A stretch of 64,000 nt of DNA, from NCBI GenBank assembly GCA_020543525.1, contig JAHYIO010000033.1, positions 1,674,001 to 1,738,000 of the forward strand, written 5' to 3'. Origin of the DNA: Coriolopsis trogii. Taxonomy: Eukaryota; Basidiomycota; Agaricomycetes; Polyporales; Polyporaceae. The notes below the pieces were generated by a model. It was not told where the DNA came from. It searched no databases and saw only the letters and a program-made list of their open reading frames with translations. How positions within the stretch are numbered: the first letter of the stretch is position 1; each line of letters begins with the position of its first letter. Below, piece by piece: positions 38,967-53,379 of the stretch. A program made the position numbers and the translations under genes.

Positions 38967-40831
38967 TCATACGGATACGGATTGCGCATGTGCATTGGTT
39001 CTCTTCTCTGTGATAGCGGGTTGCGCAGCAGGAGGTTGCGGACGGGCACCCCCAGTAGGTGCGTACTTGCTCTTTCGACGAAGATGGTGCCCGTATCGCC
39101 GAAGCACGAACGGGATCGGCATCATGAGCGCCGCGATGCACCCAAGCAGCGTCGACGCCCAGCGCGGGTTCAGCGTCTCGTACATCTGCGTCGCGAACAT
39201 CGGGAAGCCCGCCCCAAAGAGCGATCGGGTGACGGTCATGGCGGAGAGCGCGCTCGCGGCGACGAACAGGTATGCGTCGATTACGTAGTTCACGAGCCCG
39301 AGCATGAGGAAAACGACGGAGAAGCCGATGGGAAGCCCAGCCATGAGCGGCGCCCAGTAAGAAATGGTAGGGTACGATGTCCACCCGAACCAGAAGAAGG
39401 CGATCGTGAAGATTGGGGCGGAGTATAGGCATACGACCAGTCGCTCTTCGGGAGGGACGGGGGCGGGGGCGTAGCGCTTGATCGCGGCCTCGTAGCGCGG
39501 ATTGAAGTAGACGAGGTAAACGAAAACCCCGGTGAAGCCGCCGGTCAGGATGGGGAGGAACGCGAGCCCGATCTCACCGGAGTTGAAGTTGTGGCCTTGT
39601 GCGAAGACGATTGGGTACGCTTCAAAGAGAAGGTACACGACCCCATAGGTGAACTATACGCCTGGTCAGATCAGTGGGCAAATAGTTTATGGATGAGCGA
39701 CGCACGCTCATGTACAGGGTTATGGCGATGAGCATAGGCTCGCGGAAAAGCACAACGAATGGACGACCAAGGACGTGCTTCAAGCGCGGACCAAGGGCAA
39801 GATGATTCCTCTCTAGAGGTGCCCAATATCTATCATCACCTGTTTCCTTGCGCTTCTTCTGAGCACGCCTGACCAAGATGATGGGCCTGAGTACCAGCAT
39901 CAGCAACAATAACCTTAGAATCAAAGTACTCCGCCACTCACACATAAGTCTCCGGGTGCGTGAAAACGATGAGGGCAAGACAAAAACCCGCAAACATGGT
40001 CTGGACCCAGTACACCCAGCGCCATGACACCCCAGCGACGGACATGTAGCCGCTCACTATAGGACCAAGCGACGGACCTGCGAAGGGAGCGAGGGAAAAG
40101 ATAGCCAGGGCTTTGCCTCTCGTATCAGCATCCCATATGTCGGAGATGACAGCACTATACTCTACTGTCAGTCATCCCCACAAAATCATGAGAGCGAACA
40201 CTACGTACCCGCTGTTTGCTAACGGTGCTGCCGCAAACATTCCCCCAAGGAACCGGAAGATGAGGATTGCCGCCGTATTGGGAGAAAGAGCACATCCAAT
40301 CTGGAAGCCCACGTAGACAACAAAAGAGATGACGAAGACCGGCTTCCGCCCAATTTGCTCAGACAAAGGACCCCATACCAGAGGCCCAACGCAATAGCCA
40401 GCGACAAATAGGGCGATTGTCAGGGTGGCGACCTCTCTGCCAAACCCGAACACTTCCATCATCTCCAGTGCGATTCCCGACGGTGCTGATGACGCATATG
40501 TGCTAGAGGGGTCATCAGGGTGTTGTTGAAAGATATGTGAAGAAAAAGCAAGGACGTACGCATTGAAAACGAGGAGTGCGCCCACCATCGTGATATACCA
40601 CCGATACGGCCTGCTCCATCTCTTGGGGTTGTCGGGATCATCGGGTTTCATCACAACCTCGAAAACATCGACGGGTTTCTCTCCAGGACCCGGGCCGAAC
40701 GCTTCGTGCTCGAACTCGACATTGACGTCTTCCTCTTCATTTGCTGCACTTGGAGTCTCAACAAATGTCGGCGTCCTTGAACCCTCAGGCGATCGATGTG
40801 GCTGATGTGGAGACGACAGAGGGGAGGACAT
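38967..40831 (-). CDS. MFS transporter, drug:H+ antiporter (DHA1) type
   Basis: Four exons on the minus strand (40209-40831, 39942-40154, 39706-39886, 38967-39653) give 567 residues. A hydrophilic, acidic N terminus of about 80 residues precedes hydrophobic segments consistent with 12 membrane helices. The DHA1 marks are visible: WSRPYRWYITMVGALLVFNA at helix 1, motif A as GPLSEQIGRKP after helix 2, motif C-like SLGPIVSGYM in helix 5, the cytoplasmic loop PIILVRRAQKKRKETGDDRY and the PETYV sequence before it. This family exports drugs, toxic metabolites or polyamines across the plasma membrane using the proton gradient; the substrate cannot be read from sequence. The C-terminal tail is basic and Ala/Pro-rich. 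Its neighbour at 41607 is on the same strand but unrelated in function. Confidence 0.92.
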
Positions 40832-41606
40832 GGTGTAGGAAATCTGGATGAGTACAGAGGGGCCGTCGCCCACTGTAGAGAGTTTATAAGAATGAGCAAC
40901 CCCGTACGGGCCGTTGGGGCGAGGTCAGCACATCTCGTATTTGTAAGACTGCGTAGCGGGTGAACATTGGAATAGTGACATACCCCTGAGATCGCTCGTC
41001 GTGGGCGAGATCCTTTTCTAGGCCCGATGTCGTCGGTCATACGAGTGACTGTGACAACATCCGTACTCATCTCCGACATAGCTCGTTGTAGATCGTCGCC
41101 CCCTCTCCGACTGATATACGTGGGACATCTATGTACACATAGTTCAGCGCCTACACACAAGGGTCCATGTCGAGGCAATATATGGCCTGACAGGAGATGA
41201 AGAGATCGGTGGTCGTCGACTTTGACATCACAGCCACCGACGAATTGACGAGGAATTGATGACAAACGGGTTCTTCCCACAGTTTTGATGCGACTCCGTC
41301 GGGGGCGTAATGCGGCCTACCGCAGCGATATGTTCTCGCATATGTAAGTACTGACCAGTCTCATACAAGTTGACAACTATTAGAAGTGCCTCGCCAACAA
41401 CACTCGGCCTCGGTCTCCGGGCAACATCCCAGGAGCCCCACTATCTCTCCGGGGCTTACGCGCACAATTGAGATATACCGACACTCCGAACGGGACATAA
41501 TCGATGATCAACCGTCACTCCTCAAATAGAGGTACATACGTAGCTAAGCATCAGTGTGAGCGCTGAATGAACATCAGGAGCAGATGTAGCATGATTTACA
41601 GCAAGA
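40832..41606. other. Intergenic, MFS promoter and S28 3' flank
   Basis: No gene is supported; several short minus frames are chance. The region upstream of 40831 is the transporter promoter. Confidence 0.45.
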
Positions 41607-43824
41607 TCAGTCACTTTCTTCACCACCAAAGGTATCTCGAGCCCAAAACGCACGCTGCACCCCACTATGGCTCTTGCCAAAGCAAGGCAGCCACTCGTCA
41701 AGAGCCAGCTCAAAGAGTCCCAGTCCGGCATAGAATGGCTCCTGGGCAACAGGGCTGTAGAATCCGACGGTCTTGAAGTCGGAATGATTTGCATCGGGGG
41801 TCAACAAAACGCGGAGGTCAGATACGTGCACCATGTTCGCGTGCGTCATGCCGAAGAAAGATGGGAACTCCGGGGCGACGTTGCATCTGGAGTGCAGAGG
41901 GTAAGATACGTTACGATTATAGCGACGGAACAAAGCGTGAGTATGCAAAAGGGCCTACCTTGGAACTGCAACGCTGGGCGTCCGGCCGGGAGAATTTGCT
42001 TCGATGGAGGCAAGACCCATGGTTCGCCATGGGTCGACTAGATGCAGTAGGTGAACGAGCTATACACATCAGGATGCTTCTCTGTGCACTCACACTCTCC
42101 GTTCGTGAAGAACATATTTGAGGGGATCATGTTCCACCCTCCGTACTTGTTGATATTCGCAACAGCTGGCGCCGCCGGAAGCCCCCGGGGGAAAGTAGAG
42201 TCGCACTGCTCCTGGAACCTTTCAAGAGAACGGAAGGACGTTTCGATCGAGCGTGGATTCGTTGGGTCTCCTCTTTGGTAAAACCCTGAACGCAGGTGAG
42301 TCATGCATGTGGAGACATGCGAAGGACAGCGCACTGACCGTACTCCGAGCAGTACTGCCACATCCACGACCGATCTGTAACAGGATCGTCCGGGCTCCCG
42401 GGAATAGCGTCGTAGTTGAGCTCCCGTATAGCCGCCAAGAACGCGTCGAGCGCAACATCGATTCCGAAGGATGTTGCCAGCCCTGTCTCTGTCGGTGCAG
42501 ACGTGAAGTTCCGCGTCTCCAAGGCGTTGCAAAATGGGAGCACGGATGCTTCGAATCCGAAGTACTGCAGGCATCGCGGGTGAGCGTCAGTACAGCAGTC
42601 TACCACATGCGTCGCGCGCCGAAGACACTCTCACCTGATAAAAGCTCAACGGATCCATCAACACCCCCGCCGCGCTCACATCGCTCGCATTCGCCGCCCT
42701 TTCCCTCGTTACTCCCTCACTCCTCGCGCTCAACAGTCGGAACTTCATCTCCGCCGCCTCCGCCGCAGTCCCGTTCGCGAGCGTGTCGTCCACGAAGCGC
42801 GTCACGGCGACCCAGTCAGCGGAGCAGTTCCGCGTCAGACTCCGCTCCGCCGCCGCGTAGTATGCGGACATGTCGACCTGCGCGTGCACGGGCGCGGAGG
42901 ACGCCCAGACGGCGAAGATCGTCTCTGGGTTCCGGACGCGGAGGAGCGCACCGCGGACCCCTGGGTACGAGCCCCCGAGCCAGATCCAGGGGGTTGTGGA
43001 TGGGTGCAGGGTGATCTTGGTTGCTGCGTTGTCGTTGCGAGGCGAGGCGAGGGTGAACCTGTTTGCAAAGTAGACGACGTCCTCGAGCGCTTGGTCTGTC
43101 GTGAGGAATTGCCACTGCTCCGCCGTTGTATTTGCCTGCATGAGAGCCGTTACCGCACATCTGTCAGGGTAGTAGGCTGTGTATAACATGAACATGGACG
43201 CACGTTGACAAGGAAGGGCAAGGAGTCGCCGTAGAAACGGTGCTCCCAGAGTATGGCAACTCCATTGTATCTCTTTGCGAGCCGCATCGCAGCAGAGAGA
43301 CCATGATACTCCTGCAAGCAAGTTGATGCTCAACACGATGACTATATGCAATCTTCCGTTCGAGCACACGGACCTGCAGATAGTACGGTAGCAGCGGCTC
43401 AGCGTTCTGTTCTCCAGAATCGAAAACTGATATTGGCACGGTCAGGTCAGTCTGTGTGTCTCATCCCGATGGTGATCTGTACGTACGAAAGACGGGGCCT
43501 CCGGGCCTATAGTATGTGTCGTTTACCCAGTATCTATTCTTAAACGTCCCTGTCGTGTTGCCAAAGTGGTCCAAAGGCATCTGCTCACCGTCCAAGACAT
43601 ACGTCAGCATGGAACTCAAAGGAAGTGGTACGGCTTACATCAAAGAAAAGGGCCTCATTCGTCTCCATTTCTCCTCTCGAGACAGGCTCCAGAACTTCAC
43701 GGAACCGCATGCTTGGCACATTAGCCCCCTCAACCCCGCTCTCTGAGAAGACTCGCGAGGGCAAGCACAGCGACAGGAGAAGACCTAGGCATAACGAGAG
43801 TGTCGTTATCCTCGAATGGGCCAT
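41607..43824 (-). CDS. Serine carboxypeptidase, family S28 (prolyl type)
   Basis: Nine exons on the minus strand (43639-43824, 43487-43580, 43374-43426, 43204-43311, 42635-43135, 42339-42564, 42094-42285, 41959-42037, 41607-41886) give 572 residues with all phases consistent. A clear signal peptide (LSLCLGLLLSLCLPS) starts the protein, so it is secreted or vacuolar. S28 marks: QMPLDHF-like entry (FFDMPLDHFGN), WEHRFYGDS, the nucleophile Ser203 in GGSYPG, Asp455 in GEFDPWR and His500 in the VHVSDL segment, a full catalytic triad. Family members (prolylcarboxypeptidase, thymus-specific serine protease) cleave after proline near peptide C or N termini. Together with the two aspartic proteases in this window it would contribute to extracellular protein use. 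Confidence 0.93.
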
Positions 43825-44217
43825 AGTGTACGTCCGCCAGCGATAGGGCGGATCCCTCACTTTATACCTCCACTAGCATTCACATCGAACTCTCCGCGCA
43901 CAGCTGCAGGTGGTGCGACGGAGGAGCGACGGACGCGATAAGGGGGTAGCATGATCTGAACTTCGAAGCTTCGCAGCTCGAGTCCACGCGTCTTGACCCT
44001 CTTCGTCACGGCCCGAAGGACCGCCGCGATCCGCCAAAGGTGGATTCACCACAGTTTGGTGCCCAGGAGCTCTTGAAGATGTACCAAAGGTTGTCAGAAT
44101 TGGGCCTTTCAATAGCCAACATTGGCTTGAGCGCGTGCAGAGGTTCAACAATTGAGGGTATGGGTTAGATAGATAGTAATACACTTGTGAGTGAGTCCGA
44201 TGCGTCACTCAATGGGG
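43825..44217. other. Short spacer between S28 and GH47 genes
   Basis: It holds the S28 promoter and the 3' end of the mannosidase transcript. No separate feature was seen. Confidence 0.5.
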
Positions 44218-46439
<2,222 letters not shown>

Positions 46440-47278
46440 GGTACTGGGCCCGTCGATGTCGCGCAACTAGAACTCCGATGGTCGTGAACAGTGAGTGATC
46501 ACACGAGAGAAGAGAAGGACATAGATAGAGCCCTGAGACTATAGGTAGAAAGTCGCGAATTAGCAGCACCCGAAGGAGAGAATGAAGGACAGGAAGAGAC
46601 GAGGATACAGAGAGAGAGACAGCGGCCAGCTGGGAGACTCGTCACTCGGAGAGCGTGGGTGGAGTTGACCTGGCCGAATGCCAAGCCGTCGCCCTGGCGT
46701 GGACAGCCACCGCAGAAGAAGATCTGCTCCTCCGATCGCGATCGCGCCTATGTATCTCATCCATCCCTCTTCGCTACGCGCACATACCAGTAACCCGTGG
46801 GCGACCATCGCGTTGCTCTAGGCAGATAGTGTGCAACAGATTACCAACAGTATGTTCAAGAGCATCCTCATCTTAGCGGTATGTCATGACCTGCGCCTTC
46901 AACGAAGCTGCTGCAAGTCCCAAGCTCAGCGTAAAAGCATCATGAACATCATGGCTATCCTATTTCTCTCTCACCTAGTATGGCCCGGCAGTCTGTGGGC
47001 TCATACACTCAGGAGAGTGTTCATGTTTCGTAGATCACTAGTCTCAACCGCCGGATGTAAGAGACAAGGGCAGAATATGTGCATGGTCGCGAAGAAGTCG
47101 AGGTGCTCGTGAACTGCGCTGTGCAAACTGATCGAATCGCTCCGGTTCGGGTCCAGCGCGCCATAGGCGCCTATTGTCTAAAGCCCGATTCCGGGGACTT
47201 GAAGACGGACTCAAGTGCATACTCAGCACGCATCGTTGACTAAACCCCTCAGCTTCTGCCTTCGTCTTGCCAGCTAGC
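46440..47278. other. Divergent promoter region, GH47 and ERV1
   Basis: 839 bp between two start codons on opposite strands. Open frames here are short and unconvincing. A promoter role for both genes is the simplest reading. Confidence 0.5.
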
Positions 47279-47890
47279 ATGTCCGCCAACGCCTCCAGCT
47301 CGCCGTCGAAATCCACTCTTCCCCCAGGGATGGTCATGGGCCCAGACGGCAAGCCCTGCAAGATTTGCACCGCGTTCCGCCACTGGAAACCCCCAACAGA
47401 CAATTCGAAGCAGCCCCACAACAAAGGCTCCTCCGGACAGCAGAAGACGGCTGCCATGATGGCTGCCTTTGCTACTGGAGAAGGCTTCAAATCCTCTCAA
47501 AGCCAAACACAGGCCGTTGCCGCGGAGATGGACACCCGGCCGGAGACGTGCCCGCCGGACGTTGAGCAGCTCGGCCGCGCGACGTGGACGTTCCTGCACA
47601 CCACTGCGGCATACTACCCGGAGAAACCGACACAACAGCAGCGCGTGAATATGCTGTCGCTCCTGCGCGCACTTCCAATCCTTTACCCGTGCTCCAACTG
47701 TGCGCAGCACCTTGGGGAGAACATGAAGACCCATCCGCCGGACGTCAGCGGACGCACGGCGCTCAGCCAGTGGTTGTGCGAGCAACATAACGAGGTGAAC
47801 GAGCGGTTGGGGAAGGAGAAGTTTGACTGTGCGGTTGAGAAATTGGATGAGAGGTGGAAGGATGGGCCGAGTGATGGGAGCTGCGATTGA
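47279..47890 (+). CDS. ERV1: FAD-linked sulfhydryl oxidase Erv1/ALR
   Basis: An intronless gene of 203 residues starting at the ATG at 47279. The N-terminal arm has the shuttle cysteine pair Cys27-x2-Cys30 (GKPCKIC). The Erv/ALR domain begins near residue 88 with GRATWTFLHTTAAYYP, contains the redox-active pair Cys138-x2-Cys141 (YPCSNC), the FAD-contact region HNEVNERLGK and the structural pair Cys167-x16-Cys184, and ends ERWKDG. Role: reoxidises Mia40 in the mitochondrial intermembrane space so that small cysteine-rich proteins fold there, passing electrons to cytochrome c or oxygen. The absence of introns stands out among its intron-rich neighbours. The middle linker (residues 38-85) is Gln/Ser-rich and probably flexible. 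Confidence 0.95.
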   Translation: MSANASSSPSKSTLPPGMVMGPDGKPCKICTAFRHWKPPTDNSKQPHNKGSSGQQKTAAMMAAFATGEGFKSSQSQTQAVAAEMDTRPETCPPDVEQLGRATWTFLHTTAAYYPEKPTQQQRVNMLSLLRALPILYPCSNCAQHLGENMKTHPPDVSGRTALSQWLCEQHNEVNERLGKEKFDCAVEKLDERWKDGPSDGSCD

Positions 47891-48445
47891 ACGGGAGAAA
47901 GGTGTGTTTCCCTTCCGCTTCATGTCATGCAAACTGTTGTAGACGAGTTCGGTCTGGTGTGGTATGGACTATGTAGACACGCCAGTCTGAAGAGTCTCAT
48001 CTGCCAGGCTGACTGACGGTTTGCACGACACTCACCACTCACAACCTACACATACCACGTTCGTATTGAGATCGGTGCGTTGTCTCTATAGGTCACCAGA
48101 CAGGCATCTCATCCACTTCACATATACAGTTGTCTCTTATTGAGCATACATATATGTCCATGCCGGAGAGTATTCCGCTCCCGGACGCCGCCCCTAATAT
48201 ACAGACTCTGAGGATCGGTCTTGAGAGAAGAGCCATCTGAACGTGCTTTCAATTATCAACTGGTCCGAATCGCGTTTTTCATTTTGCAACAGCAGAGAAA
48301 GCCAACAGTCCACACTTCTTTGCGTGGCTGCGCCAAGATGGCATGGAGGATCCGTACAAAGTCCGACATGCTACTTATCACCACCCTCCTAGATATACCA
48401 ATGCTTGACTGCATCTACTGCATACGGTTCATCACCCCGAGCAAA
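47891..48445. other. Convergent intergenic region
   Basis: The 3' ends of ERV1 and of the minus-strand F-box gene meet here. Nothing else is seen. Confidence 0.5.
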
Positions 48446-50411
48446 CTACCAAGTCGTCAGCGTGAGTCCCAGCAGCGCTAACCTTTGACGGAGCTGCGAG
48501 CTCACCTGGATCGAGAACCCATCGGCATGCATCACGACATCCAGGTTCCGGGAACCTAGTGGAAACTCGATCGGCACGACCCGAGTGCATGCGAAGGGCA
48601 GTCTATCAGCCGCAGCGTCCGACTGCAGGAAACATTCTGGGACCGCGACAATCTCAGCAATCATGTCGCTCTCCTCGGAGCCAGGCTCTGGCGCCTGGGA
48701 ATCAACCTCGTCGCAAGTGGATGCCGTCCGACGCGCATGACGGGCAGTCCACGGGTCCAGCTCGAATATCACCACTTTCCCGGACATGGGCAACTCATCG
48801 TCGTCGTATTCGTCTCCCGGCGGATCTAGGTACAGCATTGGGAAGCGACTCCCGTACGCCGTGCTGCTCCCGACTTGGCTCGAGGACTGCTCCTCGACGA
48901 GCTGCAGCATTAGGCTGCCTGTCGGCCCCCAGTCGTTCCAGGAGATGTCGGGGACGCCATCTACTAGCGGGGCCAAGGCATACGCACCCGTGCGGGTCGC
49001 CTCCGTCAGACTGGTGAAGGTAGCGTGGGGGATGAGGAGCATGACCGCCTGCCTCTCCATTACGGCCATTTCGAGAGCGACTATAGTGGATTCTGGGTTC
49101 AGCTGGAATGGTGCAGCAGCGTGTTGGGGAGAGGTGGGAACACATAAGCTGAGGTCGGTGATAGTCATCGAGTGGTACACGTCCGGACCTCGAAGCTTAG
49201 GATCCGGGGTAGGCAGCCGTAAGGTGTACAGAGGGCCAGGACGTAGGTTGGCAGTCGAATCTGCACCGATCCCGCTGCCAGTGGTATAGCGATACACGGC
49301 AATGGATGGCCCAGTACTGGCTGCAATGATGACATGTCGGAGATCGAGGAGTGTGTATTTGAGCATCATATTGTAGGGACTGTCTGCGGGAGGTGAGAAG
49401 CGCTGAGAGGGGGTCAGATCACAGTTGCAGTCTCGCCGTCTCGCCGAGCCCGTCCCCCAGAGTACTCACCCACACCAGCTTTCCCGCGTTCCAGTCGTGG
49501 ATTTCGAGATGAGATATTCCGTTACGATCGTGTCTAACCCAGGCAATATGGTTGCCGTGAATCTGCATGTGGAAGAGGCCCTCTGCGTGGGTGGGATCGG
49601 GCGGGAGAGGGTTTTCAACGCGAAGCACAGGCCGAGTAGCAGCAGAATGCGGGCCAGCCCCTTGAAGTGTCAAGAAATGCACGTCGAATATGCTACATAT
49701 GCAGTCGTAAATGAATGAAAACACGATTGCAGGTTCCTGCATGTGTACACGCACCCCCTTTCGTTTCCTAGCTCTTGGAACAGCACTACGAGATCCTGTG
49801 AGACCTCAACCGCCACGTATCGGACCGTACCTTCGAGGTGACTAGTTGGTACACGCCAAAAACCTGCAGGGATTCCCCGGACCTTGGACGGCGGGGAGTA
49901 CACGTAAACCTCTCCCTTGAAGCCCGCGCAATCAATGTAGTACATCGAACCGTCCCTCGACGTCTTGCAATACCGCGCATAGCCTTGTGTTGCCCCGTCC
50001 GGATCTGTCCCTGGCATAGACGTATTCATATCACAAGAGAAGGAGCCAGATCGGAAATGCGTAGTATATTCCTGCAGCCGATTGAATCGCTCGCATACGG
50101 GCATAAGGGATGTGTCGCTGTCAACCATGCCAGCGAGAGCTAGCTCAACTGTGTACTTCAGAGAGACGTCTTCTCGAATGAGGCGGTGGAGGAGGTGGCA
50201 GACCTATGTGTGAAGTAGCCAGAAATTTTCAGCACGCAATGAGCATCAAGAGTAACATATGTCAATGACTTACCTGAGTGCAGGCTATAATGTCGCTGAT
50301 GTTGAGTAGCGAGAGGATGTTTAATAGCACATCCTGCGGTAAAGCGCATAACGATTTGCGATCATACAGAGATGACTGATCTGCAGTCCCAGTAGTTGTT
50401 TTATAGCCCAT
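48446..50411 (-). CDS. F-box domain protein
   Basis: Four exons on the minus strand (50274-50411, 49755-50203, 49470-49692, 48446-49402) give 588 residues. Residues 22-60 read CALPQDVLLNILSLLNISDI followed by ACTQVCHLLHRLI, a typical F-box helix set that binds Skp1. The rest has no leucine-rich repeats; it contains beta-strand-like segments such as YVAVEVSQDLVVLFQE, HGNHIAWVRHD, LEIHDWNAGKLVWV and HVIIAASTGPSIAVYRY, which suggest a beta-propeller-like substrate domain of the kind seen in many agaricomycete F-box proteins. An acidic patch (EYDDDELP) lies in the last exon. The acceptor at 49402 was preferred over a nearer one because that would meet a stop. It is not closely related to the tandem pair at 17-21 kb. 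Target unknown. Confidence 0.82.
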
Positions 50412-51377
50412 GGTTGTAGTTTGTGCGGAACTAGGAGTAGATTATAGGTCCCAGGGCAGATGCAGTCGAAGCTGTGTCCTGTGGTGACGGTCTGAATAGG
50501 TCTGAATGTCAACTCTCGTCGCTCGAATGATCTGAGTGTGCAACGCATTTTCCCTCGGCAATCTCCGAAAGGCCGGACGCCGCGTCGTAAGTACTTACCT
50601 ACACTCATTTTGCACTCATTGTCAACGTACTCAACGTTCAACAGTTTACTCATCGTCGTCATCAACGTCAACCGCGGTACCTGCGACTCTCTGGCCGGTC
50701 AGCAAGGGATCTCGGTTGCTGTACCCGTGCGTTCTGTTCAATTCCATGATCAGCCTGGGGTGACGATTTGGTCTATGTACTAGTAAATGCAACAGAATGT
50801 CGCATCTCAGGTCTCGGATGTTGGGACCAGCTGGCCCAAGCCTCAAAGGGTCTTTACATTGTCATTCTGACTCATTCATGGTCTACGGGGCGTCTGTGGA
50901 GCACAACGAAATGACTTGACGAGGAACAATAGCCGCCTCATGGTAAGTCATCGTTGCACTGAGATCTGGAATTGTCACACAACAGTAGCTCATGCAGATC
51001 GCTACTCAGGCAACATTCTTCCCTTGTCGAGTGATTCTCGGCGCTCAGTGCGCTCAATGTCGGCCCCGAATACACTGGGCCATCTTTCCATCATCCATGC
51101 GCCATCATCCCTGTGTCTCGTGGGTTCGACCCCGTAGCTCAGTGACGGGCCGGACGCGCTCACGTGTTCCCATCCATCGTCATGAGCCTTCTACAGCGCG
51201 GTGCCCACATTACTGCCGACATTAGCCCTTGACCTCATTGATGGCTTCTGAGTGTTCTCTACGTGCCGGCAGGAATTTTTATGCCTCGTGCTTCTCGACA
51301 TGGGACGTATATATAGCAAGCTCTGATGCTACTCCTCTCGCGACAACCTACTACTTCCCGCTCGCAGTGCCCTCATC
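50412..51377. other. Divergent intergenic region, F-box and GH105 genes
   Basis: No gene is supported. The right end carries the GH105 TATA box. GGTTCGACCCC at about 51123 resembles a pol III B box, but no tRNA folds around it. Confidence 0.45.
51308..51316 (+). promoter_or_regulatory. TATA box of the GH105 gene
   Basis: TATATATAG lies 62 bp upstream of the ATG at 51378, a normal distance for a strong inducible fungal promoter. Confidence 0.6.
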
Positions 51378-52922
51378 ATGAGAGTTTTCGCGAAATTCAC
51401 CACGTCCCTTCTGCTCCTTCCATCTTTCTGCCTTTGTCGTGCGTTTCCTTACTCAATCTGGGCCGCCGAGTCCGGTATATCTCGCGGACAGGGGAACGGG
51501 CTCGGCACCGATGGCTCACCACTCGTATCCTACGAGCACGGTGAGTTCTGGTGGGGGTTACGGTTACTCTACGAGAGGACAGGAAAGCGCAAGTATTTCG
51601 ACTATATCAGGGTGGGCGTGGACCGAGTGGTGAGCGACAACGGGACCATTGGCGGTGGCTACAAGTGAGGAGTTAATCATTCGACTTCAATCATTGCATC
51701 GCGTTGAGAACGCGTTGTTACAGGTTTACAACCGACTATCAACTGGACCCCATCAGGACCGGGCCCACATTCTTGTACCTGTAAGTACTATGAAGGCATC
51801 ATGCTCGAGGGTGTGTGACCACTCTAATGCTTTCCGCTAAAGGTTCCAAAAGACGGGAGAGAAGAAGTACAAGATCGCTGCCGATAAGTACAGAGAGCAG
51901 CTCGAAACCCAGCCTCGAACGGCGCAAGGCCAGTTCTGGCATAAGCTACGATACCCCAACGAAGGTATGCTGCGTCTGTGTTTCCATTGGTCTCATTGTT
52001 CATAGTATCTCGACATAAGGTTGGCTCGATGGCATATACATGGGCGACATATTCTATGCGCAGTACACGCACGACTTCCAGTATCACAATACGACAGCAT
52101 GGGGTAATTCATTGCCTCTCCTTTCATCATCATGAGTGTTCCAACCCTGACCTTTGCTCTTTACCTACAGACGATGTCACCGCCCAATTCGAGCTCATGC
52201 ACACCAATACGGTACTCAACACGACTTCACAGCCGACCGGGCTCATGTACCACGGCTACGACTACTCGCACACCCAGGTCTGGGCGTCTGCCGACCGCGG
52301 GCACTCGCCCGAAGTCTGGGACCGCGCACTCGGCTGGTACACGATGGCCCTCGCAGACGCGCTTGACATCATCCCCACCTGGCACACCGGCCACGCCACG
52401 CTCCTGGGCATCTTCAGAGACCTCGCGCCGCGCATTGCCGCCGCGGCCGACCCGGAGAGCGGCGTGTGGTGGCTCGTCATGACGCAACCTGGACGGGAGG
52501 GTAACTACTTCGAGAGCTCGGGCGCAGCGATGTTTGTCTATGGCATCTTGAAGGGCGTCCGGCGGGGCTATCTCAAAGACAAAGACGGCTCTCTGGTGAA
52601 GTCGATGAAGAAGGCGTATGAATACATGACGGACACATTTGTTGTGGATAATGGGGATGGGACGATGAACTGGACGAATACCGTTAGGGTACGTTTTCAG
52701 TCTCAACTTTCTGCCAGTAGTCGCATCGATGCTCATGGTCGTTAAGGTCGGGAGTTTGGACACTACTGGAGACTTCGAGGTGAGTGGCACTTGTATATGG
52801 GGATGCATCGCAGAACTAACATCTCTCCTTGCTAGTACTATATCAGTCAGCCTACTGTGATCAATGACCTGAAGGGTGTCGCTGCTTTCGTACTTGCCAG
52901 TATCGAGTACGAAAACCTGTAA
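51378..52922 (+). CDS. Unsaturated rhamnogalacturonyl hydrolase, GH105
   Basis: Seven exons (51378-51664, 51724-51780, 51843-51964, 52020-52103, 52171-52688, 52747-52779, 52836-52922) give 395 residues. A signal peptide rich in leucine marks secretion. The (alpha/alpha)6-barrel family is recognised by WLDGIYMGDIFYAQY, where Asp is the expected catalytic acid, by TGLMYHGYDYSHTQVWA, GHSPEVWDRALGWYTMALAD and NYFESSGAAMFVYGI. Known GH105 enzymes remove the unsaturated uronic acid left on pectin fragments by lyases, usually on rhamnogalacturonan. The enzyme would act late in pectin breakdown. Exons 2 and 6 are small (57 and 33 bases). No pectin lyase gene is present nearby. Confidence 0.92.
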
Positions 52923-53379
52923 GCTGAAGTCGCGTTTGTGCACGAATCTCATACAGCCGCGTCAAATACTGCCCATGGCTACCACTCACTCCCCTGAACA
53001 CCGGTTTCGGGCAAAAATAACGTTTGTGCGACCAGGCGGGTGTGCGACGTACAATGGCTCGTCGACAATGTCTTGTAGTTTTGCCACGACCGTCAAGCGC
53101 CCTCGGAGCGAACTTCTCCAGAAGTGGGTGGATGGGGTCCGATTGAGCTGGCTCTCGCCGCTGTTAACGGAACGCGTAGTGGATGGGCCACTTCCGAATT
53201 GCGCCTTAAGTTCAGAAGGGACGCTGGTTGATACCACCCCTGACTCGGATATCATCATTCACCCTACTCTCCCCGCCATCGGCTTCAATAGACACGCCCA
53301 AGGCTAGGCAGGATTCCACCATGAGTCTTGGTGGAAGCCACTTGTCATTTCCAACCCCTTCAACGCCCCGTTGGGTTAC
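52923..53379. other. Intergenic, GH105 3' flank
   Basis: No gene is supported. The minus strand may hold the last, unalignable remains of the eRF1 relic. Confidence 0.4.

Noticed and set aside
51118..51160. GGTTCGACCCC followed by TAGCTCAGTGACGG, tRNA-like boxes
   Set aside because: The B-box-like motif precedes the A-box-like motif and no cloverleaf forms.
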